Assembly: GCA_031292735.1 (NCBI GenBank)
Contig: JARLGP010000304.1
Span: 1 to 64,000 of the forward strand
DNA length: 64,000 bases
DNA from: Holophaga sp.
Lineage (GTDB): Bacteria; Acidobacteriota; Holophagae; Holophagales; Holophagaceae
Direction: 5' to 3'
Made by a program: the position numbers and the translations under genes. Positions 1 through 8,050 of this stretch are shown here, one piece after another (positions within the stretch are counted from its first letter, which is position 1; each line of letters starts with the position of its first letter). Below the pieces are notes generated by a model. It was not told the DNA's origin, made no database searches, and saw only the letters and a list, made by a program, of their open reading frames with translations.

Positions 1-1163
1 ACGATCTTGGTGCCGTCGCCGGCCCGGGTGAGGATGGTCTTCACCTCGTGCGGGGTGAGGTTCTGGGCCTCGTCCACGATGATGTACTGGTTGGGGATGC
101 TGCGGCCGCGGATGTAGGTGAGCGGCTCGACGCTCATGTAGCCGCCCTCTTCCAGCTGGGCCGGGGTCATGGAGGAGCGCCGGCGCTGCTCCATGTTGGC
201 GGCCACGATGAAGTCCAGGTTGTCGTAGATGGGCTGCATGTAGGGGCGCAGCTTCTCCGAGATGTCGCCGGGCAGGAAGCCCAGGTCCCGGCCCATGGGC
301 ATGACCGGCCGGCTCACCAGCAGCTTGTTGAAGCGCTCCTCGTCCACCACCTGCTGCAGCCCGGCGGCGATGGCCAGCAGGGTCTTGCCGGTGCCGGCCT
401 TGCCCAGCAGGGTGACCACCTGCACCGAATCGTCCAGCAGGAGTTCCAGGGCGAACTGCTGCTCGCGGTTGCGCGGCTTCACCCCCCAGGGGGGCATCTC
501 CACCCGCTTCAAGGGATGGATGCGGCCGTCGGAGGCGTAGAAGCGGCCCAGGGCGGTGTGCGTCTCGTTGCTGCGGTCCACCAGGGTGACGAACTGGTTG
601 GGGTTGAGGTTCTGCTGCGGGTCCGGCATCAGGCCGCCGTCGAACAGCATGTCCAGCTGGGCCGGATCCACCTGCCACACCACGGTGCCGGTGTACAGCT
701 CGTCCACCGCCACCCGGTCGGTGGTGTAGTCCTCGGCCTGGAGCCCCAGGGCGTCGGCCTTGATGCGCAGGTTGGTGTCCTTGGACACCATCACCACCTT
801 CTCCTTGCGGACCTTCAGCTGGCCCAGGGCGCAGGCCAGGATCTGGTTGTCGGCCTTGTGCTTGTCCATGGCCGCCAGGCCCAGGTCGAGGGGATGGGGC
901 ACCACGTCCACGGTGAGCATGCCGCCGCCCTCCATGAGCACCCCCTGGCTGAGCGAGCCACGCTCCCTGAGCTTGTCCAGCTCCCGGGAAACGGCGCGGG
1001 CGTTGCGGCCCACTTCGGTCTGGTCCTTCTTGAAGGTGTCGATCTCCTCGATCACCACGATGGGGATGACGATGTCGTGCTCTTGGAAATGGCAGATCGA
1101 CATGGGGTCATGGAGCAGAACATTGGTGTCCAGAACGAACACCTTCTTGCTGGATGCGGACAT
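1..1163 (-). CDS. PIN-PhoH family ATPase/ribonuclease, C-terminus cut by window edge
   Basis: About 387 codons are present and the frame is still open at the left edge, so the C-terminus is missing. The start at 1163 gives MSASSKKVFVLDTNVLLHD, the beginning of a PIN nuclease domain (DTN acidic motif at residues 9-16). A PhoH ATPase domain follows, with Walker A GKAGTGKT near residue 252 and Walker B IIVDEAQN near residue 360. PIN-PhoH (PhoH2-type) proteins are known as RNA-unwinding ribonucleases, sometimes phosphate- or stress-linked. The family is usually around 440 residues, so roughly 50 are lost. No operon partner is visible inside the window. Confidence 0.9.
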   Translation of the reverse strand, partial: MSASSKKVFVLDTNVLLHDPMSICHFQEHDIVIPIVVIEEIDTFKKDQTEVGRNARAVSRELDKLRERGSLSQGVLMEGGGMLTVDVVPHPLDLGLAAMDKHKADNQILACALGQLKVRKEKVVMVSKDTNLRIKADALGLQAEDYTTDRVAVDELYTGTVVWQVDPAQLDMLFDGGLMPDPQQNLNPNQFVTLVDRSNETHTALGRFYASDGRIHPLKRVEMPPWGVKPRNREQQFALELLLDDSVQVVTLLGKAGTGKTLLAIAAGLQQVVDEERFNKLLVSRPVMPMGRDLGFLPGDISEKLRPYMQPIYDNLDFIVAANMEQRRRSSMTPAQLEEGGYMSVEPLTYIRGRSIPNQYIIVDEAQNLTPHEVKTILTRAGDGTKI

Positions 1164-1318
1164 CGGTAAGCCCCCTAGAAAACGGATTCGCCTCACTGCA
1201 GCCTACCATCAGAGACTCCAAGGCAAGACAATTCCGGCCTTGAACTACCGGCCCCTGCCTTGGTAGTCTTGGGTTTCCTGCATGGCCGTTCCGGCCGCCG
1301 GGAATGTTTCAGCGTCAC

Positions 1319-1394
1319 GCCGCAATAGCTCAGCTGATAGAGCATCTCATTCGTAATGAGAGGGTCGGGGGTTTGAATCCCTCTTGCGGCTCCA
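1319..1394 (+). tRNA. tRNA-Thr (anticodon CGU)
   Basis: A 76-nt cloverleaf can be folded by eye. The acceptor stem is GCCGCAA (1319-1325) paired with TTGCGGC (1384-1390). The anticodon stem is TCTCA/TGAGA with loop TTCGTAA, giving anticodon CGT (reads ACG, threonine). The T-loop motif GGTTTGAATCC is present and CCA is encoded at 1392-1394. It stands alone between the phoH-like gene and a LysR gene. Confidence 0.95.
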
Positions 1395-1442
1395 CCTGGG
1401 GCCCGGACGCCAGCGCGACGGGCCCCTTCCCGTCGGCGGGCG

Positions 1443-2366
1443 TCAGTCCGCGGGTTCCGCGCCGAACGCGTGCATGGTGCGGGCCATGCATTCCATCAGG
1501 TTGCCGGCGCACGCGGACAGCCGCCGGCCCCGGCGGATGATGATGTGCGCCTGGGCCTGGGCGAGCTGGCTGTCATCCAGCGCCACCGGCAGCATGGTGC
1601 CGGCCTGGATGGCCCGGCGGGCCGCGAAGGCGGGCATGAACGCCACCCCCAGCCCGGCGCCCACGAACGCCTTCAGCGCGGTGAACGAATTGCTGGTGAG
1701 CTGCGGCACCAGCCGCACCTGGGCCCGTTCCATGGCCAGGTCCACCAGCTGGCGCACCCCGAACACCCCCTGCAGCAGCCCGATGGGGTGGGCCGCCACC
1801 TGGGCCAGGGTCACCGGCGGGTTCCCCAGCAGCGGGTGGCCGGGCGGGACCATCAGCCGCAGGGGCTGGGTCCAGGCGCCGCGGGACTGCACCCGCGGGT
1901 CGGGATGCAGGTTGTAGGTGAGGCCCAGGTGCACGTCGCCGTCGGCCACCATGCGCAGGATGTCGTCGGCGCCGGCCACATGCTGGTTCACCACCACCCC
2001 GGGATGCTGGCGGCAGAAGGTGGAAAGGGCGCCGTCGTGCAGGTCCTCCACGAACCCTTCGCCCAGGGCCAGGTCGATGGTGCCCCACTTCATGCCCTTC
2101 AGCTCCTCCATGCGGGTCAGGGTGTCCTCCTGCTGCATGCGCAGCCACCGGTAGTGCTGCAGCAGCAGCTCGCCGGCCTCGGTGGGGCGCACGCCCCGAC
2201 CGTGGCGTTCCAGCAGCACCGCCCCCGCCTCCTCGGCCAGGCGGGTCACCGCCCGGCTCACCGTGGCCGGGTCCATGCCCAGGTGGTCGGCCCCGGCCCG
2301 CACCCCGCCCTGCTGGGCCACCACATGGAAACAGTGCAGGGCGCGTTCGTTGAGCAGGGTGTCCAT
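1443..2366 (-). CDS. LysR-family transcriptional regulator
   Basis: The product is 307 aa from the start at 2366 (MDTLLNERALHCF). It has an N-terminal winged helix-turn-helix (GGVRAGADHLGMDPATVSRA) and a LysR substrate-binding domain. An in-frame ATG at 2423 was rejected because it would place the 2385-2403 inverted repeat, a likely operator, inside the coding region. The gene is divergent from the M20 amidohydrolase 160 bp away. By LysR logic it probably controls that neighbour in response to an amino-acid-derived ligand; the ligand cannot be read from sequence. Confidence 0.88.
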   Translation of the reverse strand: MDTLLNERALHCFHVVAQQGGVRAGADHLGMDPATVSRAVTRLAEEAGAVLLERHGRGVRPTEAGELLLQHYRWLRMQQEDTLTRMEELKGMKWGTIDLALGEGFVEDLHDGALSTFCRQHPGVVVNQHVAGADDILRMVADGDVHLGLTYNLHPDPRVQSRGAWTQPLRLMVPPGHPLLGNPPVTLAQVAAHPIGLLQGVFGVRQLVDLAMERAQVRLVPQLTSNSFTALKAFVGAGLGVAFMPAFAARRAIQAGTMLPVALDDSQLAQAQAHIIIRRGRRLSACAGNLMECMARTMHAFGAEPAD

Positions 2367-2384
2367 GGCCCGAGCATGGCCAAC

Positions 2385-2403
2385 TGTTGCAGAATTCGCA
2401 ACA
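2385..2403. promoter_or_regulatory. Inverted-repeat operator between LysR gene and amidohydrolase
   Basis: TGTTGC-AGAATTC-GCAACA is a perfect 6-bp inverted repeat with a 7-bp spacer. It contains the T-N11-A pattern typical of LysR boxes. It lies 18 bp upstream of the LysR start and about 120 bp upstream of the divergent amidohydrolase, as expected for an autoregulatory and activating site. Confidence 0.55.
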
Positions 2404-2525
2404 AAATTTGATTTAGTTGTCATTGTTGCCGGCCTGGGCGGGGCCTACCGTCGAGGGGTCATCAGGTCTTTATATTCTCGCGCTTCGGCACCGCGCCTGA
2501 GGACGAACCCACCTTGGAGGCTTGA

Positions 2526-3659
2526 ATGGATACGATCATCAAGGACCGCAGGGCCCTGCATCAGATGCCGGAAATCGGCCTGGACCTGCCGCGCACCGCG
2601 GAGTACGTGGAAACCGCCCTGCGTGGCATGGGCCTGGCGCCCAAGCGGATCGGCGACGGCATCATCGTCGACCTGGGCACCCGCGGGCCGCTGTTCGCTT
2701 GGCGCGCCGACATGGACGCCCTGCCCGTGCAGGAGGAGACCGGGGCCGAGTACGCCTCGAAAACCCCCGGCCGGATGCACGCCTGCGGGCATGACGCGCA
2801 CACCGCCATGGCCCTGGGGATCGCCCGGCACTTCAGCACCGGCGGCGCCGAACTGCCGTGCCGGCTGCGGCTGATCTTCCAGCCGGGCGAAGAGGGCCAC
2901 GGCGGCGCCCAGTTCATGATCCAGGGGGGCGCCCTGGAGGGCGTGGACGCCATCGCCGGCCTGCACGTGGGCATCTTCCCGGAGCTGCCGCTGGGCTGCT
3001 TCGGCACCCGCAAGGGCACGGTCATGGCCTCGGTCACCACCTTCGAGGTGACCTTCACGGGCAAGGGCACCCACGGCGCCTTCCCGCACCTGGGCGCCGA
3101 CGCCCTGCTGGCCGCCTGCCAGTTCGGAGCCGGGCTGCAGACCGTGCGCTACGGAGCCACCAGCCCGGTGCAGCCGACGGTGGTCTCCATGGGCTCGTTC
3201 CACTCGGGCACGGCCAACAACGTGATCCCGGGCAAGGCCGTGGTGGCCGGAACCATGCGCGCCACCTCGGTCCAGGACCAGGTGGTGCTGGAGCAGCGGT
3301 TCGCCCGGTACGCCCAGGGCATCGCCCAGGCCAACGGGGTGGAGGTGGAGGTCACCAGCACGGTGGGGGCGCCCATCACCATCAACAGCGATCACGCCAT
3401 GGCGGACCTGCTGGCCGCCGCGGTCGCCGAAGCCCACGGGGCGGACAGCTTCATGTGGTTCGCCGACCCCACCCTGGGCGCCGAGGATTTCGGCGAGTAC
3501 CTCAAGCGGGTGCCCGGGGTGTTCTTCTTCCTGGGCACCGACATCGCCGCCCCGCACCACCACCCCAGGTTCGACATGACCGAGTCCGTGCTGGGCCGGA
3601 CCGTTCCGGTGGTGGATGGGCTGATGCGCAAATGGGCGGCGGCCCGGGTGAAGCCCTGA
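2526..3659 (+). CDS. M20-family metallo-amidohydrolase (hippurate hydrolase/N-acyl-amino-acid deacylase type)
   Basis: 377 aa. The metal-site motif ACGHDAHT is near residue 83 and the catalytic glutamates sit in QPGEEGHGG; the C-terminal histidine region (HHHPRFDM) is also present. This is the M20D amidohydrolase pattern. These cytoplasmic enzymes hydrolyse N-acyl amino acids. A GGAGG ribosome site lies 5 bp before the ATG. Placed near arginine/ornithine genes and behind its own LysR, an N-acyl-ornithine or other N-acyl amino acid substrate is plausible but unproven. Confidence 0.88.
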   Translation: MDTIIKDRRALHQMPEIGLDLPRTAEYVETALRGMGLAPKRIGDGIIVDLGTRGPLFAWRADMDALPVQEETGAEYASKTPGRMHACGHDAHTAMALGIARHFSTGGAELPCRLRLIFQPGEEGHGGAQFMIQGGALEGVDAIAGLHVGIFPELPLGCFGTRKGTVMASVTTFEVTFTGKGTHGAFPHLGADALLAACQFGAGLQTVRYGATSPVQPTVVSMGSFHSGTANNVIPGKAVVAGTMRATSVQDQVVLEQRFARYAQGIAQANGVEVEVTSTVGAPITINSDHAMADLLAAAVAEAHGADSFMWFADPTLGAEDFGEYLKRVPGVFFFLGTDIAAPHHHPRFDMTESVLGRTVPVVDGLMRKWAAARVKP

Positions 3660-3677
3660 GCACCGGCGGCGGGGCGG

Positions 3678-4244
3678 TCAGGCCACCACGTTGAGGATGA
3701 AGGACAGGCTGCCCTTGCCGCGGTTCACGAAGGCGTAGCTGCAGTTGGACGGGAAGGCGACGGAATCGCCGGCCTTGAGCACCTGGCTGCCGGTTTCCCG
3801 CTCCAGGGTGAGCTCGCCGCGGATCACGTAGACCATCTCGTGGTACCCGGGCAGGTCCGGCTCGCCCTGGTAGCGGTCGCCCGGGGCGATGGTCCATTTC
3901 CACAGTTCCACGGTGCGCACCGCGGGCAGGCTGTGCAGCAGGTCCACCTTGGTGCTGGGCAGGCTGCCCTGCCACAATTGCAGCCCCTTCCCCGGCCGGC
4001 CCTGGGCGGGGGCCTCCTCGGGCCCCTCGCTGACCAGTTCGGTGAACGTGAGGTTGAACGCGGCGGCGATATGGCCCAGAGTGGCCAGGCTGACATTGCT
4101 TTCCCCGCTCTCGATCAACCCGATCATGCGCCGGCTCACCGCCGAACGGTCCGCGAGGTCCTGCTGGCTCCAGCCCAGGGAACTGCGTTTCTTCAACATC
4201 CGCTTGGATATGGTCTTGAACAATCTGCTGGGATCAAACGGCAT
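3678..4244 (-). CDS. XRE-family regulator with C-terminal cupin domain (intact copy)
   Basis: 188 aa from the start at 4244 (MPFDPSRLFKTISKRMLKKR), chosen because GAGG lies 5 bp upstream and because residues further upstream are antisense to the arcB fragment and transposon debris. An HTH_3 domain (LGWSQQDLADRSAVSRRMIG) covers residues ~20-75. A cupin_2 domain (GDRYQGEPDLPGYHEMVYVIRGE) covers ~110-185. This architecture is common in local regulators of amino-acid catabolism. It is divergent from the truncated arcB copy. A near-identical but deleted version sits next to the intact arcB at 21 kb, so this copy is probably the only working one and may act on that operon in trans. Confidence 0.85.
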   Translation of the reverse strand: MPFDPSRLFKTISKRMLKKRSSLGWSQQDLADRSAVSRRMIGLIESGESNVSLATLGHIAAAFNLTFTELVSEGPEEAPAQGRPGKGLQLWQGSLPSTKVDLLHSLPAVRTVELWKWTIAPGDRYQGEPDLPGYHEMVYVIRGELTLERETGSQVLKAGDSVAFPSNCSYAFVNRGKGSLSFILNVVA

Positions 4245-4391
4245 CGGGACCTCAATGAGAAATATACTGCCCTTCATGGGATCCGCCTTCTCCCATGCCG
4301 GGCGTTGAACCAACTCAATAATCATCCATTCCATGTCTTTTCTCAACACTTCGGGGTTTGTGGAGCCCCACCCTGAACCAGGGAGCACGAA

Positions 4392-4491
4392 ATGGCCGTC
4401 AACCTGAAGGGAAGAAGCGTTCTCTCCCTCATGGACTTCTCGGTGGAAGAAGTGCGCCACCTGCTGGACCTCTCCCGGGATCCGAAGGCCA
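4392..4491 (+). pseudogene. Truncated 5' fragment of ornithine carbamoyltransferase (arcB)
   Basis: Residues 1-33 ([20 protein letters not shown] onward) match the start of the intact arcB at 21445, with 7 base differences in 100. Identity stops abruptly at 4491, where unrelated sequence resembling a group II intron maturase begins. Nothing of the carbamoyl-phosphate or ornithine binding sites remains, so it cannot be functional. Its ribosome site is still present. Confidence 0.88.
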
Positions 4492-4632
4492 CCATAGACG
4501 TTGCCCCACACGGTCTTGACTTTCACACCCAGACGAATCAGCCGGGTAGCAATGGTCCTCTTGGTCTTCCAGTGTTTCATCTGGATGGCCCGCAGCCGTC
4601 GCCGGATGTGGCCGTCCACGTATTGCAGCGTC
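4492..4632 (-). pseudogene. Remnant of group II intron reverse transcriptase (maturase domain)
   Basis: The minus strand reads VDGHIRRRLRAIQMKHWKTK followed by RTIATRLIRLGVKVKTVW. This matches the GIIM maturase domain at the C-terminus of group II intron-encoded proteins (DGWIRRRLR..WKQWK pattern). The reverse transcriptase core is absent and the fragment is fused directly to the broken arcB. No intact domain V hairpin was recognised. Confidence 0.6.
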
Positions 4633-4961
4633 TTCTCTTCACCTCCTATCTGTGGATCGTGCCGATCGCACTTCCGTCCTCGCAAGCTGCGGGCGGAAAA
4701 TCCGAAGCGTTTGCCGTCCTCCAATCGGCTGAACACCCCGTGGTACGGCCTGTTCACGCGGTGCTATTTCGGCCGACGCCAGAATCACTGGATTCCGTTG
4801 GTGGCGCTCCGCCTTTCTCCAGGAACGCTCCTTCCTGCGTGTCCTTTGGATCCTGTTGGGCCTCCTGGCCACCCGAGGACGCGGTACCGTGACCTCCGCT
4901 GGGGCCTCGGTTCCAGACCAACTTCGTCTGGGGCCTACGCTGCCTGCATGCCATCGTCCAT

Positions 4962-5117
4962 CTACCGCCTACAAGGTGGCCCTGGAGAAAGAAGCCGCGG
5001 AGAAGGCCAAACTGAAACGGGGCGGCTGGCGGAGTCCTTACCGGCTTCGAAAGCAGATCGTGGAGCCTGATCGGCACTGCCCACAACCTCCTGAAGCTGA
5101 CAAGAGCTACCGCATAA
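4962..5117 (+). pseudogene. C-terminal remnant of an IS1182-type DDE transposase
   Basis: One frame reads KVALEKEAAEKAKLKRGG then YRLRKQIV; another continues WSLIGTAHNLLKLTRATA and stops at 5115-5117. In IS1182/DDE_Tnp_1_6 transposases these two pieces are joined by an EPVFGQIK..RGF..FLLRG segment. That segment is missing here. The join falls on TGGAGCC (5061-5067), which would occur at both ends of the lost piece, so a microhomology deletion is likely. Confidence 0.65.
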
Positions 5118-5225
5118 GGGCCGAAATGCCCCGAAAACGGATTGATTCCAAGCCTCCGAGACGTTTGATTGAGCCGGAATCCCGGGGGTGGACACACAAA
5201 TGCCGATTACCCTCCGGCGAAGCAA

Positions 5226-5266
5226 TCCGTTCTGTTGGATCGCGAGCAGCGATCCAACAGAACGGA
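5226..5266. repeat. Perfect 18-bp inverted repeat with 5-nt loop
   Basis: The arms at 5226-5243 and 5249-5266 are exact reverse complements (TCCGTTCTGTTGGATCGC and its complement) around GAGCA. No T-run follows, so a simple intrinsic terminator is doubtful. It lies just beyond the transposase remnant and could be two abutting IS ends or an RNA hairpin. Confidence 0.7.
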
Positions 5267-5401
5267 CCATGGCGAAATGTAGGGACCCGAACCTTTACTT
5301 GATGAGGCTCCTAGTCGCCGGGTCCCAGCTTGTGGGTGACGCCACGGAACGGTTTCAAGCACCGCCTCCAGCTGGTGCCTGCATCGCATCCAGGCTCGAC
5401 C

Positions 5402-6721
5402 CTACTTTTTGACCAGCCGGGCCGGAATCAGGAACACCAGGATCCCGCCAAGGATGCCCAGGAACGCGAACGCATACATGGCACCATTGGAGCTGTGGGT
5501 CAGGTCCTTCATCCAGCCCACGAAGGATGGCCCGACGAACCCGGAGAGACTGCCGATCGCGTTGATCATGGCGATACCCGCCGCCGCCGCTACGCCCCCA
5601 AGGAAAGCGGACGGAAGGCACCAGAAGGTCGGGAGCGAGGCCAGCAGACCCGCGATGCCGATCGAAAGTCCGACCATCGCCGCCATGGTATTGCCGCTGT
5701 ACAGGGTTCCAAACAGGAGGCCCAGCCCGCCGATGCCGGCTGAAATGGCCAGGTGCCACCGCCATTCCCGGTGCTGGTCCGCACTGCGGCCCACCAGGAT
5801 CATCGCCACGACGGCCACCGAATACGGAATGGCGCTCATGAGCCCGATCTGGAGGGTATCCTTGTAGCCCATGGCTTTGATGATGGTGGGCATCCAGTAG
5901 ATCAGCCCATACAGGCCTATGTTGAGAAGGAAATACATCACCGCCAGGAGCCAGACCCGGGCATCCCCAAAGGCACTGCTCAATGAAGTTTTCATTCCAG
6001 TGTGGGTATCTTCCTTAATGTTCCTTTCCAGAAGATCCTTCTCGGGTTCCGTGAGCCACCTGCACTCCCGGATGCCATCGGTCAGGTAGACCAGGACGAT
6101 GAGCCCGCCGATCACGGTTGGCACTGCCTCCAGCATGAAGAGCCACTTCCACCCGGGCAGGCCGGCCGCGGTGTCGAACGCCCGCATGATCCATCCGGAG
6201 AGCAGGCCGCCGATGACGTTGGCTATCGGGACGGCGATCATGAACAATGCCGTCATTTTCGCCCGGCGCGCCGACGGGTACCAGTAGGTCAAATACAGGA
6301 TGATTCCGGGGAAGAAGCCGGCCTCCGCGGCGCCGAGCAGGAAGCGCAGCGTGTAGAAGGACAGCGCACCCCTCACGAAGAACATCCCGCCGGAGATGAC
6401 CCCCCAGGTCAACATGATCCGGGCGATCCAGCGCCGTGCGCCGACGCGGTGCATGAGGATGTTGCTCGGGACTTCGCACAGGAAATAGCTCAGGAAGAAG
6501 ATGCCGGCGCCCAGGCCGTAGACCGTGTCGCTGAGCCTCAGGTCGGACGCCATCTGGAGCTTGGCGAAGCCCACGTTGGCGCGATCCAGGTAGGCACAGA
6601 TGTAACAGATGAAGAGAAACGGAATCCAGCGCAGGGTGACTTTGGCGTAGATCCCGTCCTCGACCGACGAGTTTGCCGGCAATGCCGTGAGGGGTTCGAG
6701 GACTTTGGTGCCGCTTGACAT
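5402..6721 (-). CDS. MFS transporter, anion:cation symporter (ACS) family
   Basis: 439 aa with about 12 hydrophobic helices. The ACS/phthalate-permease signature YLDRANVGFAKLQM follows the first helix. Members import organic acids such as tartrate, glucarate, hydroxyphenylacetate or related carboxylates. It is the last gene of the aminotransferase-glcD-glcF operon, 54 bp after glcF, so a 2-hydroxy or 2-oxo acid substrate is a reasonable inference. Confidence 0.85.
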   Translation of the reverse strand: MSSGTKVLEPLTALPANSSVEDGIYAKVTLRWIPFLFICYICAYLDRANVGFAKLQMASDLRLSDTVYGLGAGIFFLSYFLCEVPSNILMHRVGARRWIARIMLTWGVISGGMFFVRGALSFYTLRFLLGAAEAGFFPGIILYLTYWYPSARRAKMTALFMIAVPIANVIGGLLSGWIMRAFDTAAGLPGWKWLFMLEAVPTVIGGLIVLVYLTDGIRECRWLTEPEKDLLERNIKEDTHTGMKTSLSSAFGDARVWLLAVMYFLLNIGLYGLIYWMPTIIKAMGYKDTLQIGLMSAIPYSVAVVAMILVGRSADQHREWRWHLAISAGIGGLGLLFGTLYSGNTMAAMVGLSIGIAGLLASLPTFWCLPSAFLGGVAAAAGIAMINAIGSLSGFVGPSFVGWMKDLTHSSNGAMYAFAFLGILGGILVFLIPARLVKK

Positions 6722-6775
6722 GCGAAACTCCTTTTTCGGTTAGGAAATTCGTTGGATTGATGCGGTTCGTTAGCG

Positions 6776-8050
6776 TTACAGCAGTTCCTTGACAACACCG
6801 TAAGAAAAGGCCAGGACTTCCGCGGGTTGGACCACGGGGATGCGCAGCCCCGCCCTGGCAAGCTCCCGCTGGATCTGGAGGACACAGCCGGGACATGCGG
6901 TCACCACCATGGTCGCCTTGGTTTCGATGATCTCGCGTACCTTGAGGAGCCCGATCTCGCGGGCCATCTCAGGATGACTGACACTGTAGGTCCCCCCGCC
7001 CCCGCAGCAGCGGTCAGGATGGTCCATCTCGACGATTTCGATACCGGGCACAGCAGCAAGGGCTTGCCTGATCTGTACGGAGACCCCCTGGCCGCGCACC
7101 AAGTGGCAAGGATCGTGGATCGTCACCCTCTGTTCGACGGGTATCTGCCCCGCCCGGGCGCCTCCGGCCCTGGCAAGCAGTTCCACGAGATCGACCGTAC
7201 GCCCGGCCAGATCGGACGCTGCAGGGGACAACCCTGCCCCTTCAGCGGTTGCGAAAGCCGGGTAGGTGTTCTTCAGCATGCTTCCGCAGGTGGCGCATGA
7301 CACCACCACCGGGCAGTTCCCGGCAAAGGCGCGCAGGTTCTGCTCCATGGCCCGTCTCATCAACGAATCAGCGCCGGCATGGAGTATGGGGGCACCGCAG
7401 CAGGTCTGTCCCGGGGGAACGAGGACATCGTACCCGTTATGGGAGAGGACCCGGATGACCGCTTCCGCGGGTCCGGTATCCACCAGGGCGTTGAAGCACC
7501 CGGCGAAATAGGCGACCTCCCCTCGGTAATCGACATCCCTCGCGGCCGGAACCCGTTGCGGAAACAATTCGAACAGCGGCGGGCCGCTCAAGGTCGGTAC
7601 GGCATAACCCTTCAGGAAGTCCGAAACGATGAGCGGAAGATGCCGGAAAAGAAAGTCCCCCCTTGCTCGGAAGAAGCGTCGAGCCCCGTCGACAAGCCGC
7701 AGGTGCCGCATGGACTTGCGAACCGCCCTGGGGTTCGCGAGAAAGCCCGAAAAGGCCGCCCGCTTCAATCGGTCACCAGCGGAATTCCGAGGAAAGATCG
7801 CCCTGGCCTCCCTCACGTACAGCTCCGTGTCGACCCCTTTGGGACACACGGCCGAACACGCCATGCAGTTGATGCAAAGCGAAAGGGATTCACGGTAGCG
7901 AGGTCCAGGCTGGAGGGTGCCTTCGGCAACCCCGGCGATGAGGTCCCATCGGCCGCGGGAACTCAGGGTCTCTATGCGCCGAGCCTGATAGGTCGGGCAG
8001 ACTTCAAGGCAACGCCCGCAGTGTTCACAGGGGATGAGGGCCGTGGTCAT
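6776..8050 (-). CDS. glcF: Glycolate/D-lactate oxidase iron-sulfur subunit (GlcF-like)
   Basis: 424 aa from the ATG at 8050, which overlaps the glcD stop as ATGA, a translational-coupling arrangement. Two 4Fe-4S ferredoxin motifs are present: C8, C11, C14, C18 and C59, C62, C65, C69. Two CCG domains follow (GQTCCGAP; DPCHLV..DRCCGGGG), typical of GlcF and D-lactate dehydrogenase electron-transfer subunits. It should pass electrons from the FAD subunit to the quinone pool. The physiological substrate is unknown. Confidence 0.88.
   Translation of the reverse strand: MTTALIPCEHCGRCLEVCPTYQARRIETLSSRGRWDLIAGVAEGTLQPGPRYRESLSLCINCMACSAVCPKGVDTELYVREARAIFPRNSAGDRLKRAAFSGFLANPRAVRKSMRHLRLVDGARRFFRARGDFLFRHLPLIVSDFLKGYAVPTLSGPPLFELFPQRVPAARDVDYRGEVAYFAGCFNALVDTGPAEAVIRVLSHNGYDVLVPPGQTCCGAPILHAGADSLMRRAMEQNLRAFAGNCPVVVSCATCGSMLKNTYPAFATAEGAGLSPAASDLAGRTVDLVELLARAGGARAGQIPVEQRVTIHDPCHLVRGQGVSVQIRQALAAVPGIEIVEMDHPDRCCGGGGTYSVSHPEMAREIGLLKVREIIETKATMVVTACPGCVLQIQRELARAGLRIPVVQPAEVLAFSYGVVKELL

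Larger units (their letters stand above)
3677..4491. repeat. Left copy of the duplicated regulator-arcB junction
   Basis: The segment holding the XRE-cupin gene, its divergent intergenic region and the first 100 bp of arcB recurs in the same orientation at 21021-21544. The 100 bp of arcB differ at 7 positions. Here the regulator is whole and arcB is cut at 4491. The two copies flank the 16.5-kb block that contains the ornithine operon. Confidence 0.85.
4633..5401. other. Degenerate region with mobile-element debris
   Basis: No intact gene is present. The stretch holds the transposase tail at 4962-5117 and the hairpin at 5226-5266. The remainder (4640-4960 and 5270-5401) shows no recognisable protein in any frame. 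It separates the truncated arcB from the MFS-glc operon end and looks like a site of repeated insertion and decay. Confidence 0.6.

Noticed and set aside
3678..4757. A 359-residue version of the XRE-cupin regulator
   Set aside because: The N-terminal extension is an accidental in-frame fusion of the group II maturase fragment and antisense arcB; the start at 4244 has a ribosome site and gives a normal domain boundary.
5227..5265. The hairpin as a rho-independent terminator
   Set aside because: Neither side carries a T-run on the strand that would be transcribed.
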